Shown here one piece after another: positions 42,559-52,650 of a DNA stretch of 64,000 bases. Source of the stretch: an uncultured Bacilli bacterium (GTDB lineage: Bacteria; Bacillota_I; Bacilli_A; RF39; UBA660); the NCBI GenBank assembly GCA_934096735.1, contig CAKOMS010000002.1, positions 21,307-85,306 on the forward strand. Direction: 5' to 3'. The notes beneath the pieces are model-generated. The model was not told the DNA's origin, made no database searches, and saw nothing but the letters and a program-made list of their open reading frames with translations. The position numbers and the translations under genes were made by a program. Numbering within the stretch: position 1 is the first letter of the stretch; every line of letters starts with the position of its first letter.

Positions 42559-44040
42559 TTGAAAAAAATAATGTTTTTATTACTTTTATTATTTATGTGT
42601 TCAAATGAAGTAAACGCAATAAATATAAAAGAAACTGGTTTAGGAAAATATGCAAAAATTTACAAATATAATTTTAAAGAACAAGTTGTAGAAATAAAAA
42701 AATTAGTTGATACAGATACAAATACTTATTTATTTAGACTTAGTCCTAATGATAAATTAAACTCTAACAATTACGTAAGTTATAAAAATGATTTTAGTAA
42801 ATGGAAAATAAGTAAAAATTATATAGATTTCTTTTTAACAATTGTAAATTATAATTTTGAAAGTGAATTAGAAAATGATTTTAATTATTATATAACTCAG
42901 TGTATGATTTATAGTGCAGTAACTTATCATGATGTAAAACTTACTGATAAAAACGGAGTAATAGATACTGCTTTAAATAATTTAATGGATAGTAAATTGC
43001 AAACTACTTCAAAATTCTTTTTAAAAGATGATATTTTTAAAAAAATATATAAAATAAAAAATGGAGAAGTATTAAGTATAAATAGTAAAAATAATTTAAA
43101 AGTAGTAGATGATTTAGGATTAGAAATAGATATAAATAAAAATAATATTAAAATAAAAGGTGATTATAAAGGTTTAGTTAATCCATCATTTACAACAACA
43201 TATGAAGAAAATAATTTTATTTATACTGATGGTATTAGTAGTTTTTATGCTAATCTAGGAGGCCCTGCTAATATAATAAATAAACTAAATATAGAAGTAG
43301 ATAGTATAAAATTAAACATACATGAAAACTTAAATAATGAAAGTATTTTTAATCATATAACTTTAAATAATAGTAAATATGAAATTTATAAAGATAATAT
43401 TTTAATAAAAGAAGTAAATGATTTAAATAATGTATATTTAAATAAAAATTCAGAATATAAAATAAAAGATATAACAAATGATAGAAATATTTTAAATAGT
43501 AAAGATATTACATTTAATACAAGTGAAGATGATTATGACATATATATAGAAAAAGATGTTGTATTAAAAGAAATTATAATAAATATTTCAAGTGATAAAA
43601 AATATTTATTATACGAAAAAAATAATAAGGATAATTATTATGAATTAGAGAAAATTAATAATTTAAAATTACCGAATGGTAATTACATAATAGAATATGA
43701 TAATAATGTAATAAAAGAATTTGATACTAATAAAGATGAATTAAATACTATTTTTATAGATGATACTAGAAAAGATGAAAATCTAAATAATGAAAACAAT
43801 AATGGTGAAAATAACAATGAAGTGGAAGAAAAAAAAGAAATTATAAAAAGTAGAGAAGATACTAGTAAAGAAAAATTATCTGAAAATGAAGAAAATAATA
43901 ATGATTTTGAAAATATAGATAATAAAAATGATAATTATTCTGAAATTATTAATCCCAAAACTAAAGATAATATTTTTTATTATGTATCATTTTTAATAAT
44001 AAGTGTATTTGGTTTAGCATTTAGAAAAAAACTATTTTAA
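42559..44040 (+). CDS. Secreted wall-anchored surface protein
   Basis: The start is a TTG following AGAAAGGAT, giving a clear signal peptide (MKKIMFLLLLLFMCSNEVNA, cleavage after A). The 493-residue protein ends with an acidic Asn/Glu-rich spacer and a sorting-type signal: NPKTKDN, a hydrophobic helix, and FRKKLF. The usual sortase pattern in relatives is NPKTGDN; here G is K. Residues about 95-125 (YYITQCMIYSAV) recall the TQxxIW motif of thioester adhesins, but the paired Cys is not seen, so that is only a suggestion. The gap before it (42439-42520) contains a weak hairpin near 42491-42535. Confidence 0.7.
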   Translation: MKKIMFLLLLLFMCSNEVNAINIKETGLGKYAKIYKYNFKEQVVEIKKLVDTDTNTYLFRLSPNDKLNSNNYVSYKNDFSKWKISKNYIDFFLTIVNYNFESELENDFNYYITQCMIYSAVTYHDVKLTDKNGVIDTALNNLMDSKLQTTSKFFLKDDIFKKIYKIKNGEVLSINSKNNLKVVDDLGLEIDINKNNIKIKGDYKGLVNPSFTTTYEENNFIYTDGISSFYANLGGPANIINKLNIEVDSIKLNIHENLNNESIFNHITLNNSKYEIYKDNILIKEVNDLNNVYLNKNSEYKIKDITNDRNILNSKDITFNTSEDDYDIYIEKDVVLKEIIINISSDKKYLLYEKNNKDNYYELEKINNLKLPNGNYIIEYDNNVIKEFDTNKDELNTIFIDDTRKDENLNNENNNGENNNEVEEKKEIIKSREDTSKEKLSENEENNNDFENIDNKNDNYSEIINPKTKDNIFYYVSFLIISVFGLAFRKKLF

Positions 44041-44059
44041 AAATATATAAAAATTTGTT

Positions 44060-44086
44060 AAAAAGTTCCATAAGAACTTTTTTAAT
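44060..44086 (+). terminator. Terminator after the wall-anchored protein gene
   Basis: AAAAGTTC and GAACTTTT around a 5-nt loop, then TTTAATTTT. Confidence 0.8.
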
Positions 44087-44229
44087 TTTGTTTAAAATTT
44101 CTTGAAAAAAAGTTTTAATTTTACTATAATATGCAGAAAAAGCAAAAAAATTAACAAATTTGTCAAAAAATTGCAATAAAAAAAAGGAAAATGGAGTTTA
44201 ACTTATAATATATTTATTAGAGGGGAAAA

Positions 44230-45978
44230 ATGAAAGCAATAAGTGATGAGAAAATAAATGAAATAAGAAATTCTGCTGATATAGTTAGTATTATTTCTGA
44301 TTACATACCATTAAAATTACATGGAAAAAATTATTTTGGAATTTGTCCTTTTCATGATGATCATTCACCAAGTATGTCCGTGTCACCAGATAGGCAACTT
44401 TTTAAATGTTTTGTATGTAATAAAGGTGGTAATGTTTTTACATTTATTAAAGATTACGAAAACATAAGCTACATTGAAGCTGTTAAAAGAGTTGCAGATA
44501 AAATAGGTATCCCTCTTTCCATAGATACATACTCAAATAAAAGCACAAAATTTAATCACGAATATGAAATTATGGATTATGCTACAAAGATTTTTCAAAA
44601 TAATTTGTATAGTAAAGAAGGCTCTAAAGCTAGAGAATATTTAAAAGAAAGAAATATTACAGAAAATATTATAAAAGATTTTAAAATAGGGTTAGCTTTA
44701 GAAAATAGAACTCATCTAAGAGATTCATTAAAAAATAAGTATGATATTAATGAACTTGATGAACTTGGGCTTATAACTAAAGATGGAATTAACTCATATG
44801 ATAAATTCTATAATAGAATTATGATACCTTTAACTAATGAAGATAATAAAGTTGTAGGGTATACTGGAAGAATTTATAATGGTGAAACTGATACAGCAAA
44901 ATATGTTAATACCATGGAAACTAAAATATACAAAAAAGGTCATATATTATTTAACTATTACAATGCCAAACCTTTTATAAGAGAAGAAAAGAAGGCTATA
45001 ATAGTTGAAGGAAATATGGATGCGATTAGAATGTATTCTAGTGGTGTTAAAAATGTTCTTGCATTAATGGGTACAGTTATAACAGATGATCAAATTAATA
45101 TGTTAAAAAAATTAAGAGTACCTATAATACTTATGTTAGATAACGATAATGCTGGAAGTCTTGCTACAATAAATGTTGGAGATGTTCTTATAAAAAATGA
45201 ACTTCAAGTGCTTGTTGTAAGACTTGAAGGAGCTAAAGATCCAGATGAATATATTGTTAAATATGGTATAGATAAATTTAATGAAACAATTAAAAATGCT
45301 ATGAATTATTTTGATTATAAAATGATTTATTTAAAGCAAAATAAGAATTTAAATAATACAGAAGAGTTAGTTAGCTATGTAAAAGATGTTTTAAAAATGG
45401 TTAAAGATGAAGATAATTTAACTAAAGAAATAACTCTTCAAAAATTAAGTAAAGAATTTGGACTAGAGTATGATGTCTTAAAAGGTGAAGCTGAATTCAA
45501 AGAAGAAAAAGTTCAAAAAAAAGAGATAAAAGAAATACCTATAAAAGAAAAAAAAGATACTTATAAGTTATGTGTAGATAAGATTTTCTACTATATGATG
45601 AATGATACCAAATATGTGAGTATTTTTAATAATAGATTAGGCTATTTAAAAAATAAAGAAGAAAGATATTTAATTGGAGAAATTGAACATTTTATTAAAA
45701 TTTATGGTAAAATAAATCTTGCAGATTTTATTACCTATGCTGAAAATGATGATAAAATTAGAGATTTTGTAAATATTATAAGTAGTAGTGTGTATGAAGA
45801 TGAATTAAGTGAACAAACATTCATTGAGTACATTAATAGAATTAAAACTATTTTAAATAAAGAAGAAATAGATAATATAAAAAAGGAATTAAGAAATACA
45901 ATTGATGCTAAAAAGCAAGAAGAATTGTTAAAGAAATTACAAGGGTTAGTAAAAAAGAGGAGTGAGATAAATGGTTGA
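44230..45978 (+). CDS. dnaG: DNA primase
   Basis: Synthesises RNA primers at the replication fork. The 582-residue protein has the zinc motif [10 protein letters not shown]...CFVC near 39-63. The TOPRIM domain has [12 protein letters not shown] near 259 and LDNDNAG near 307. The C-terminal helicase-binding part is present. AGAGGGGAA precedes the ATG. It overlaps the rpoD start by 8 nt, the usual macromolecular-synthesis operon order dnaG-rpoD. Confidence 0.97.
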   Translation: MKAISDEKINEIRNSADIVSIISDYIPLKLHGKNYFGICPFHDDHSPSMSVSPDRQLFKCFVCNKGGNVFTFIKDYENISYIEAVKRVADKIGIPLSIDTYSNKSTKFNHEYEIMDYATKIFQNNLYSKEGSKAREYLKERNITENIIKDFKIGLALENRTHLRDSLKNKYDINELDELGLITKDGINSYDKFYNRIMIPLTNEDNKVVGYTGRIYNGETDTAKYVNTMETKIYKKGHILFNYYNAKPFIREEKKAIIVEGNMDAIRMYSSGVKNVLALMGTVITDDQINMLKKLRVPIILMLDNDNAGSLATINVGDVLIKNELQVLVVRLEGAKDPDEYIVKYGIDKFNETIKNAMNYFDYKMIYLKQNKNLNNTEELVSYVKDVLKMVKDEDNLTKEITLQKLSKEFGLEYDVLKGEAEFKEEKVQKKEIKEIPIKEKKDTYKLCVDKIFYYMMNDTKYVSIFNNRLGYLKNKEERYLIGEIEHFIKIYGKINLADFITYAENDDKIRDFVNIISSSVYEDELSEQTFIEYINRIKTILNKEEIDNIKKELRNTIDAKKQEELLKKLQGLVKKRSEING

Positions 45979-47077
45979 GATTAAAACTTTTGAAGAAAGA
46001 AAAGAAGCATTAATAAAAAAAGGAAAAGAAAATGGATTTATTACATTTGAAGAATTAGCACAAGCTTTAAAGGGCTTAGAAATTGATGCTGATACATTAG
46101 ATGAATTATATAATTCTTTTGTAGAAGCAGGAATAACTGTAGTAACTGAAGAAGAGGCAGATGATGAATCTTCTTCTGGTCATGAACCTAAAATAGATGA
46201 TGAAGAACCTATTATATTAAGTGATGCAGAAATTACCAAAGATGTAAATATAAATGATCCAGTAAGAATGTATTTAAAGGAAATTGGTAGAATTAGTTTG
46301 CTTTCTAGTGAAGAAGAAATGAATTTAAGCGTTAGAATAGCAGACGGTGATGAAGAAGCAAAAAGACTACTTGCAGAATCAAATTTACGTTTAGTTGTAT
46401 CAATTGCTAAAAGATATGTTGGAAGAGGTCTTTTATTTCTAGATTTAATTCAAGAAGGAAATATAGGGCTTATGAAAGCAGTAGATAAATTTGATTACGA
46501 TAAAGGATACAAATTTTCTACATATGCAACATGGTGGATAAGACAAGCCATTACAAGAGCTTTAGCAGATCAAGCAAGAACAATTCGTGTTCCAGTTCAT
46601 ATGGTTGAAACAATTAATAAAATGGTACGTATTCAAAGACAAATGACTCTAGAACTTAATAGAGAACCAAGTGAAGAAGAAATCGCTAAAAAGATGGGTA
46701 TTTCTGTTGATAAAGTAAGAGAAGTAATAAAAATTAGTCAAGAACCAGTATCTTTAGAAACTCCAATTGGAGAAGAAGATGATTCACATTTAGGAGATTT
46801 CCTAAAAGATGAAAGTAATTTAAGTCCAGAAGAATATACTGAAAATGAAATTTTGAAAGAAGAAATAAAAGAAGTATTAAGAACACTTCAACCAAGAGAG
46901 CAAGAGGTACTAGAACTTAGATTTGGTTTAATTGATGGAACTTGTCATACACTAGAAGATGTAGGAAAAAGATTTAATGTTACAAGAGAAAGAATTAGAC
47001 AAATTGAAGCTAAAGCTTTAAGAAAATTAAGACATCCATCAAGAGCCAAAAAATTAAAAGATTTTATGGATAATTAA
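45971..47077 (+). CDS. rpoD: Primary sigma factor SigA
   Basis: Housekeeping sigma, 368 residues. It has an acidic region 1.1, region 1.2 ([17 protein letters not shown]), region 2 with [21 protein letters not shown] (split here before LDLIQEGN) and [13 protein letters not shown]. Region 4 has [20 protein letters not shown]. It recognises the TTGACA/TATAAT promoters seen throughout the window. Stop and next start overlap by 1 nt (TAATG). Confidence 0.98.
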   Translation: MVEIKTFEERKEALIKKGKENGFITFEELAQALKGLEIDADTLDELYNSFVEAGITVVTEEEADDESSSGHEPKIDDEEPIILSDAEITKDVNINDPVRMYLKEIGRISLLSSEEEMNLSVRIADGDEEAKRLLAESNLRLVVSIAKRYVGRGLLFLDLIQEGNIGLMKAVDKFDYDKGYKFSTYATWWIRQAITRALADQARTIRVPVHMVETINKMVRIQRQMTLELNREPSEEEIAKKMGISVDKVREVIKISQEPVSLETPIGEEDDSHLGDFLKDESNLSPEEYTENEILKEEIKEVLRTLQPREQEVLELRFGLIDGTCHTLEDVGKRFNVTRERIRQIEAKALRKLRHPSRAKKLKDFMDN

Positions 47078-47697
47078 TGAATAGTGAAAGATTAAATAAA
47101 ATTGTATCTTTAGTTGATAAAAATGATACAGTTCTAGATGTTGGATGTGATCATGGATATATTAGTATACTTCTTAAAAAAAACAATTTATGTAAGAGTG
47201 TATATGCCAGTGATATAAGTAAAAATGCTTTACAATTTGCAGTTAATAATATAAAAAAAAATAATTTAGATATTAAATGTATTGTTAGTGATGGATTTAA
47301 AAATATTAATGAATATTTTGATACTGCAATAATTGCAGGTATGGGAGCAAGTACAATTATTAATATATTAAATTATAATAATTTACCTAATAAATTAATT
47401 CTATGTAGTAATAATGATTATGAAAAATTAAGAAGATATTTAAATAAAATAAATTATAAACTAGAAAAAGAAATTGTAGTAAAAGAAAATAATCATTATT
47501 ATATAATTATGGAGTATCACATTGGTAAAGAAAAGTTAAATGATAAAGTATTTAAATATGGAATAAATTATGACAAAGAATATTTAAACTACTTGATAGA
47601 AAAAAATAATAGTTTTATAAATAATTTACCATTTTTAAAAAAGTTAAAAATAAAAAAAGAAAATAGAATAATTAAAGATCTTATTGAAAAAAAGTAG
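47077..47697 (+). CDS. trmK: tRNA (adenine22-N1)-methyltransferase
   Basis: SAM-dependent methylation of A22 in tRNA. The 206-residue protein has VLDVGCDHGYISILL near 20 (SAM-binding), AGMGAS near 88, and LCSNNDYEKLRRYL near 107. Gene order rpoD-trmK is conserved with B. subtilis sigA-trmK (yqfN). Confidence 0.92.
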   Translation: MNSERLNKIVSLVDKNDTVLDVGCDHGYISILLKKNNLCKSVYASDISKNALQFAVNNIKKNNLDIKCIVSDGFKNINEYFDTAIIAGMGASTIINILNYNNLPNKLILCSNNDYEKLRRYLNKINYKLEKEIVVKENNHYYIIMEYHIGKEKLNDKVFKYGINYDKEYLNYLIEKNNSFINNLPFLKKLKIKKENRIIKDLIEKK

Positions 47698-47962
47698 GAC
47701 CTTTTTTATTATCACTAATTATATTTGCATTTACAATTTTTTCCTTAATTGGAGCAATATTTTTTTGAGCATTATTCATTACTCTAGTAGTAGTAGTACT
47801 AGTCATTTGTTTTAAAAAATTTATAGCACTTTTAGCATTACCAACTAATGGTTTAGCCTCTTTATAAATGGGAATTACTTGATTAACAATACCTAGAGTT
47901 TTATTAAGACCTCCAATAATTTTACCTAAAGAAAAGAATGAACCCATATTATTTCCAAACAC
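47681..47962 (-). CDS. YqfQ/VrrA-like small protein
   Basis: A 93-residue protein with GKIIGGLNKTLGIVNQVIPI and YKEAKPLVGNAKSAINF, resembling YqfQ (VrrA-like), which also lies near sigA-trmK in Bacilli, although here it is on the other strand. Some YqfQ proteins are spore-associated. The start is uncertain: a GTG 6 nt after AGGTG is chosen. The 3' end overlaps trmK by 17 nt. Confidence 0.55.
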   Translation of the reverse strand: MFGNNMGSFFSLGKIIGGLNKTLGIVNQVIPIYKEAKPLVGNAKSAINFLKQMTSTTTTRVMNNAQKNIAPIKEKIVNANIISDNKKGPTFFQ

Positions 47963-48050
47963 ATAAATCACCTACTATATTTTATGCTAAATAGGACTAG
48001 AAACATACATTTTATTATGATATAATTTACTAGAATAGTAGGTGTAACAT

Positions 48051-49619
48051 ATGAAAGCACAAAATAATCAAGAAAAAAAAGTTTGGTATGTTGTAGTAGT
48101 AGAATTTTTGAAAAAAGTAGCATTAACTATTTTTTCGATATTCTCTTATGCATTTATAGGGGTAAAAGCATGTACTTATGATGCCTTTGTTTATGTATAC
48201 AATTCATTAAGTTGGAAACTAGATAAAGCATATAAAAGGACAAAAGAAGTTTTAGCACAAGATGCATATGATAAACCTAAGGAAAAAAAAGAAAAAGTAT
48301 ATAAATACAGTGCTAAAACAATGGCTAAACTTGAAGCAGAATATAATGAACTAGTAAAAGATTTACAAACAAGTGGAGCCACAAGATCAAAAGAGGCAAA
48401 TGTTTATTATTTTAAAGTTAGAGATAAACAAGGAAAAATTATTACTGGTACTATGAATGGTCTTTCTAAATTAGATATTAATTCATTCTTAGTTAATGAA
48501 GGTTATACTGTTTATAGTATTAAAACTAGTCCATTTATTAACTTTTTATTTAAAGAAAGTAGCTTAATGGCACCAAAAATGTCAAATAAAGAATTAGTTT
48601 TTTGGCTAACTCAGTTATCAACTTATTTAAAAGCAGGTATTACATTAAATGATGCGATAAGAATATTATCAAAACAAACGTCTAAAAATAAAACAAAAGC
48701 GAGAGCTTTTCAATCAATTTCATACGAATTGGTACTTGGTTCATCTTTCTCTAAAGCATTAGAGAAACAAGGAAATATGTTTCCAGCACTTTTAATCAAT
48801 ATGATTAAAGCAGCAGAAGCGAGTGGTACTTTAGTTGAAACATTAGATGATATGGCAAATTATTACACTGAAGTAGATGAAACAAGAAAAGAAATGTTAG
48901 GCGCATTATCTTATCCAATTATTATTAGTGTTTTTGCAATAGCAGTTATAACATTTATATTAATTTATATAGTTCCTAAATTTGTTAAAATTTATGAATC
49001 ACAAGATATATCGATATCAGGTATAACATTATTCTTAGTAAACTTTAGTACATTTATGAAAAATAATATATTTATTATAATTGGTTTACTATTACTTACT
49101 ATAATAGTTTTAATAGTAGCATATAAAGAGATTAAAGCATTTAGAAGAAATGTTCAAACACTTCTTATGCATATACCTGTAGTTAAAGATATTATAATTT
49201 ATAAAGAACTTACAATATTTACAAAAACATTTGCATCTTTATTAAGAAATAATGTATTTATTACAGAAAGTATAGATATACTAACAAAAATAACAAATAA
49301 TGAAATATACAAAGGTATTTTATATAGAACTATTAATAATGTAGTTAAAGGTGAAAAAATATCTGAAGCGTTTAAAGATCATTGGGCTGTACCAGATGTA
49401 GCATATTTTATGATTACTACTGGTGAATCAACTGGTGAACTTGATGAAATGATGCAAAAAGTAAGTGATTATTATCAAGGATTACACAAAAATGTAGTAA
49501 ACAATTTAAAAACATTTATAGAACCAATTTTAATTGCATTTTTAGCAATAATAGTTGGAGGAATTATCTTAGCAGTTATTATGCCAATGTTCAGCATGTA
49601 TAGTGAGATGTTAAAATGA
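48051..49619 (+). CDS. Type IV pilus/type II secretion inner-membrane platform protein (PilC/GspF family)
   Basis: The 522-residue protein has two copies of the T2SSF domain (about residues 180-300 and 385-505; LTQLSTYLKAGITLNDAIRIL, then EASGTLVETLDDMANYY, and the matching ESTGELDEMMQKVSDYY). Three membrane helices are present. It coordinates the assembly ATPase with pilin. It carries an unusual N-terminal extension of about 110 residues with its own hydrophobic segment (about 13-40) and a Lys/Glu-rich linker before the normal start. It overlaps pilD by 4 nt. Confidence 0.88.
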   Translation: MKAQNNQEKKVWYVVVVEFLKKVALTIFSIFSYAFIGVKACTYDAFVYVYNSLSWKLDKAYKRTKEVLAQDAYDKPKEKKEKVYKYSAKTMAKLEAEYNELVKDLQTSGATRSKEANVYYFKVRDKQGKIITGTMNGLSKLDINSFLVNEGYTVYSIKTSPFINFLFKESSLMAPKMSNKELVFWLTQLSTYLKAGITLNDAIRILSKQTSKNKTKARAFQSISYELVLGSSFSKALEKQGNMFPALLINMIKAAEASGTLVETLDDMANYYTEVDETRKEMLGALSYPIIISVFAIAVITFILIYIVPKFVKIYESQDISISGITLFLVNFSTFMKNNIFIIIGLLLLTIIVLIVAYKEIKAFRRNVQTLLMHIPVVKDIIIYKELTIFTKTFASLLRNNVFITESIDILTKITNNEIYKGILYRTINNVVKGEKISEAFKDHWAVPDVAYFMITTGESTGELDEMMQKVSDYYQGLHKNVVNNLKTFIEPILIAFLAIIVGGIILAVIMPMFSMYSEMLK

Positions 49620-50374
49620 TTTATGTAGTTATGTTTATTTTTGGAGCCTTATTTGGCTCTTTCTATTTAGTTATAGGCACAAGACTTCCACTAAAAGAAA
49701 ATGTAATTACTGGAAGAAGCAGATGTGATAATTGTGAAAAAACACTTAAGTGGTATGAATTAATTCCAATTATAAGTTTTATATTTCAAAAAGGAAAATG
49801 TAACCATTGTCACAAAAAAATTAGTATAGAACATTTAATTGTAGAAATAATTACAGGTATTCTTTTTGTAGTAGGATATTTAATTTATGGCCTAACTTGG
49901 GATTTAGGTATATATTTAATACTTACTTCCCTAACAATATTGATATTTATAAGTGATTTTAAATACATGATAATACTTGATTCACCATTAGTTATATCAT
50001 CAATTCTTTTAGTATTCATCACATATGAAAAGTCTGGTTTAAAATTAACATTATATCATTTAATTTATGCTTGTTTATTATTTTTAACAATGTATTTAAT
50101 TAAAATTATTGGAGATAAATTATTTAAAAAAGAATCTTTAGGTGGGGGAGATATAAAACTTTCTTTTGTAACTGGTTTAGTACTAGGATATCAACTAGGA
50201 TTAATATCATTAATTTTTGCATCTTTTCTAGCACTTCCGTATGCAGTATTAAGTTTATATCTAAACAAAAAAAATGAACTTCCATTCGGTCCATTTTTAA
50301 TATCCTCAGCCTTAATAATCTTTATATTTATAGAAAAATTTACAAATTTATTAATATTTTTTCAATTATCTTAA
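49616..50374 (+). CDS. Prepilin peptidase (PilD/ComC family)
   Basis: A membrane aspartic peptidase that cleaves and often N-methylates prepilins. The 252-residue protein has the tetracysteine site CDNCEKTLKWYE...CNHCHKK near 37-63, the first Asp in ISDFKYMIILD, and the catalytic GGGDIKLSF near 180. It overlaps pilC and is convergent with the tiny gene after it. No recognisable prepilin gene lies next to it. Confidence 0.93.
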   Translation: MIYVVMFIFGALFGSFYLVIGTRLPLKENVITGRSRCDNCEKTLKWYELIPIISFIFQKGKCNHCHKKISIEHLIVEIITGILFVVGYLIYGLTWDLGIYLILTSLTILIFISDFKYMIILDSPLVISSILLVFITYEKSGLKLTLYHLIYACLLFLTMYLIKIIGDKLFKKESLGGGDIKLSFVTGLVLGYQLGLISLIFASFLALPYAVLSLYLNKKNELPFGPFLISSALIIFIFIEKFTNLLIFFQLS

Positions 50375-50466
50375 TATAAAGCATAAACTGCTATTCCGGC
50401 AACAAAAGATGCTACCATTAAGAATAACATTAACCAAACTAAGATTTTCTTAGTTTTTTTATTCAT
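50371..50466 (-). CDS. 31-residue membrane peptide, DUF4044-like
   Basis: On the minus strand a frame begins MNKKTKKILVWLMLFLMVAS and ends AGIAVYALY, a single hydrophobic helix with a Lys-rich head. AAAGGTGGG lies 7 nt before the ATG. This looks like the small DUF4044 proteins of Firmicutes. Its stop overlaps the prepilin-peptidase stop. Confidence 0.65.
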   Translation of the reverse strand: MNKKTKKILVWLMLFLMVASFVAGIAVYALY

Positions 50467-50581
50467 TAAATATCCCACCTTTAATACAATTTAAATATAT
50501 CATAATTTAGTTCTTTTTAAAAGTATTTTTCATATTATTAAGTGTAATGAGTCGTAATTTAATTAAAGGAAAGGTCACAGT

Positions 50582-51157
50582 ATGAAAAAAATTTTAAAAA
50601 ACAATAAACAATTTATTACTTTTTTACTTGTACTTTTTATAGTATCTTTTGCACTTAGTATAATATATTTTTCATTTTTAACAGATGAAGTAAAAGAAAG
50701 TATACAAATATCTTTAAAAAGTAATTCAATATATAATTATAATAAAATAATTAATGATTTAATAATTATGTCAGTTCTTTTAATTACATCATTTTTCATA
50801 ATTGGAAGTCCACTTAGTATAATATATTTAGTTTATGATTTCTTTTCAGTCGGATTTCTTTTAATGATTCATAACTATACTTATGGCATAGGTGGTATAG
50901 TATTTATATTAATTTATATATTCTTAAATAAATTTATATTTTACATTTTATATTCAATATTTATAAAAAGATTAATTAAAATAAGTATATTAGTATTCAA
51001 AAAAATAGCAATAAAACAAGAATTTACCAATAATAATCGTTTAGTATCTAACTTTACATCTTCTTTATATCTTATATTAATAGTACTTATATATAACGTA
51101 TTATTATATATACTAAATCCTTTTGTATTAAATAAATTAGCATACTTAATAAAATAA
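50582..51157 (+). CDS. SpoIIM-like stage II sporulation membrane protein
   Basis: A 191-residue protein with five to six membrane helices and an extracytoplasmic loop after the first helix. The pattern (SILSLVA-like absent; ITSFFIIGSPLSIIYL and YDFFSVGFLLMI) fits the SpoIIM family, a member of the SpoIIDMP engulfment complex. The match is weak, so it may be another SpoIIM/YpjA-type membrane protein. GGAAAGGTC precedes the ATG. Confidence 0.6.
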   Translation: MKKILKNNKQFITFLLVLFIVSFALSIIYFSFLTDEVKESIQISLKSNSIYNYNKIINDLIIMSVLLITSFFIIGSPLSIIYLVYDFFSVGFLLMIHNYTYGIGGIVFILIYIFLNKFIFYILYSIFIKRLIKISILVFKKIAIKQEFTNNNRLVSNFTSSLYLILIVLIYNVLLYILNPFVLNKLAYLIK

Positions 51158-51168
51158 ACTTTCATGAC

Positions 51169-51251
51169 TTGAATAAAAATAAATTTTATAGTATTCTATT
51201 AATAGAAAGATAGAAAATAAGTAAGAGTAAAACTTACTTACTCGGAGGTTG
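51169..51251 (+). promoter_or_regulatory. Promoter and 5' UTR cassette, phase-variable locus 3
   Basis: TTGAAT (51169-51174), 17 nt, TATTCT (51192-51197), then the conserved UTR with AAGTAAG and CTTACTT arms and CGGAGG. Confidence 0.75.
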
Positions 51252-51256
51252 ATAAA

Positions 51257-52627
51257 ATGAAAAAAATAGACTTCCGGGGGGGGGTTGTGAAACTCCTTCT
51301 TGGAATAGAAATTACAACTTTATTTTTAGGGATTAAAAGTTTTGGTAATAAGAATAACATAATTGATGATATTAAATTATTGGATAATAAATCTAATAAT
51401 CTTTTTGCAATTATGGTACAAGATGATACGGGTAATTATGTAGAAAGTAGTGATTTTCCAAAAGGTAAATATAAATTAAATGATGAACTAACTGTATGTA
51501 ATGATAATAATGGAGATAGAGTAGAAAATGTACTTAGTTACTCAAATGGTTTTGTAACTGTAACAAGTAAAAGAACTATATTTTGTTATTTGTATTTTGA
51601 ACCTAAAGTAGATTTAATAATAAATGTTACAAATGAAACAATACCTAAAACATCTGGTTATAGTGTAGTATCAACTTGTCCAAACAGTAATTGGAGTGAT
51701 AAATATCAAAGATTAGAACTTGGAGATATATCAAATCCAACAGTAGAATGTAATTTAACATATAATAAAAGAACATTTGATGAAAGTAAAAAATTAAGTG
51801 CCATAGCATCCACAGTAGGAACTTCAGGAATTGGAAGTATAGTAGATGAGGGAGATGCAGGATTCAGATATGAAGGACAAGATCCAAATAACTATATCTG
51901 GTTTAATAATGAATTATGGAGAATAATCGGAGTAATACCAACAAAAGTAGATTCAAGTGGAACAACAGAAAATTTAGTAAAGATAATAAGAAACTCCGCA
52001 ATTGGAGGACTTGCATATGATGCAAATTCAACTGGTAAAGGAGCATGGGGAAGTAATACTTTGTATAGTTTATTAAATGAATATTATTGGGGTAAAGAGA
52101 ATGGAACAAATACAACAGGATGTTATGGATACCGAAATGAATACCGATCAACTTCAAAATCAAAATGTGATTATACAAAAATTGGGTTAGAAACAACAGA
52201 TTATTATGGTGATATGGTTAAGAAAGTATATTGGAATACAGGAGTAAGTATGTATGATAAAACAGCAAGTGAAGTGTACGAAACAGAAAAAACTGTCCAA
52301 ACAGTATACAATTACATAGGACTCATGAGTGCAAGTGATTATGGATATGCGACAAGCGCATCGCATAGCAAAAATCTTTCTTCATATAATAATGCAACCC
52401 ATACATTAAACAATTGGTTATATGGACAAGGAGACGAATGGACAAATATTCTGAGTGTTCGTTCTAATTATGCGACTTATGTGAGTTCTGGCGGGGATGT
52501 GAACGGCATTAGTGCGGCTCGTAGCAATGTGGCTCGTCCAGCCTTGTATATGGAGTCTGATATATATGTGTACTCAGGAGATGGAAGTAAAGTCGATCCA
52601 TATATTGTTTCGAAGAAATTAAATTAA
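51257..52627 (+). CDS. Phase-variable surface protein, locus 3 (in frame, ON), DUF6273-like C-terminus
   Basis: MKKIDF is followed by R-G-G from nine G (51276-51284), then the family anchor segment VVKLLLGIEITTLFLGI. Of 456 residues, about 30-120 is the family head. A Cys-containing linker follows, and about 175-456 is a domain beginning AIASTVGTSG and EGDAGFRYEGQDPNNYIWFN. It ends NVARPALYMESDIYVYSGDG. Residues about 399-429 are encoded by unusual codons (see findings). InlB-type repeats are absent. The downstream gene at 52651 carries the same C-terminal domain, and the two may be co-transcribed (23 nt apart). Confidence 0.8.
   Translation: MKKIDFRGGVVKLLLGIEITTLFLGIKSFGNKNNIIDDIKLLDNKSNNLFAIMVQDDTGNYVESSDFPKGKYKLNDELTVCNDNNGDRVENVLSYSNGFVTVTSKRTIFCYLYFEPKVDLIINVTNETIPKTSGYSVVSTCPNSNWSDKYQRLELGDISNPTVECNLTYNKRTFDESKKLSAIASTVGTSGIGSIVDEGDAGFRYEGQDPNNYIWFNNELWRIIGVIPTKVDSSGTTENLVKIIRNSAIGGLAYDANSTGKGAWGSNTLYSLLNEYYWGKENGTNTTGCYGYRNEYRSTSKSKCDYTKIGLETTDYYGDMVKKVYWNTGVSMYDKTASEVYETEKTVQTVYNYIGLMSASDYGYATSASHSKNLSSYNNATHTLNNWLYGQGDEWTNILSVRSNYATYVSSGGDVNGISAARSNVARPALYMESDIYVYSGDGSKVDPYIVSKKLN
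51276..51284 (+). repeat. Poly-G tract, nine G (locus 3)
   Basis: Nine G after CTTCC. The start codon is in frame with the body. Confidence 0.9.
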
Positions 52628-52650
52628 TTGGTTGGAAAGGCGAGTGTAAT

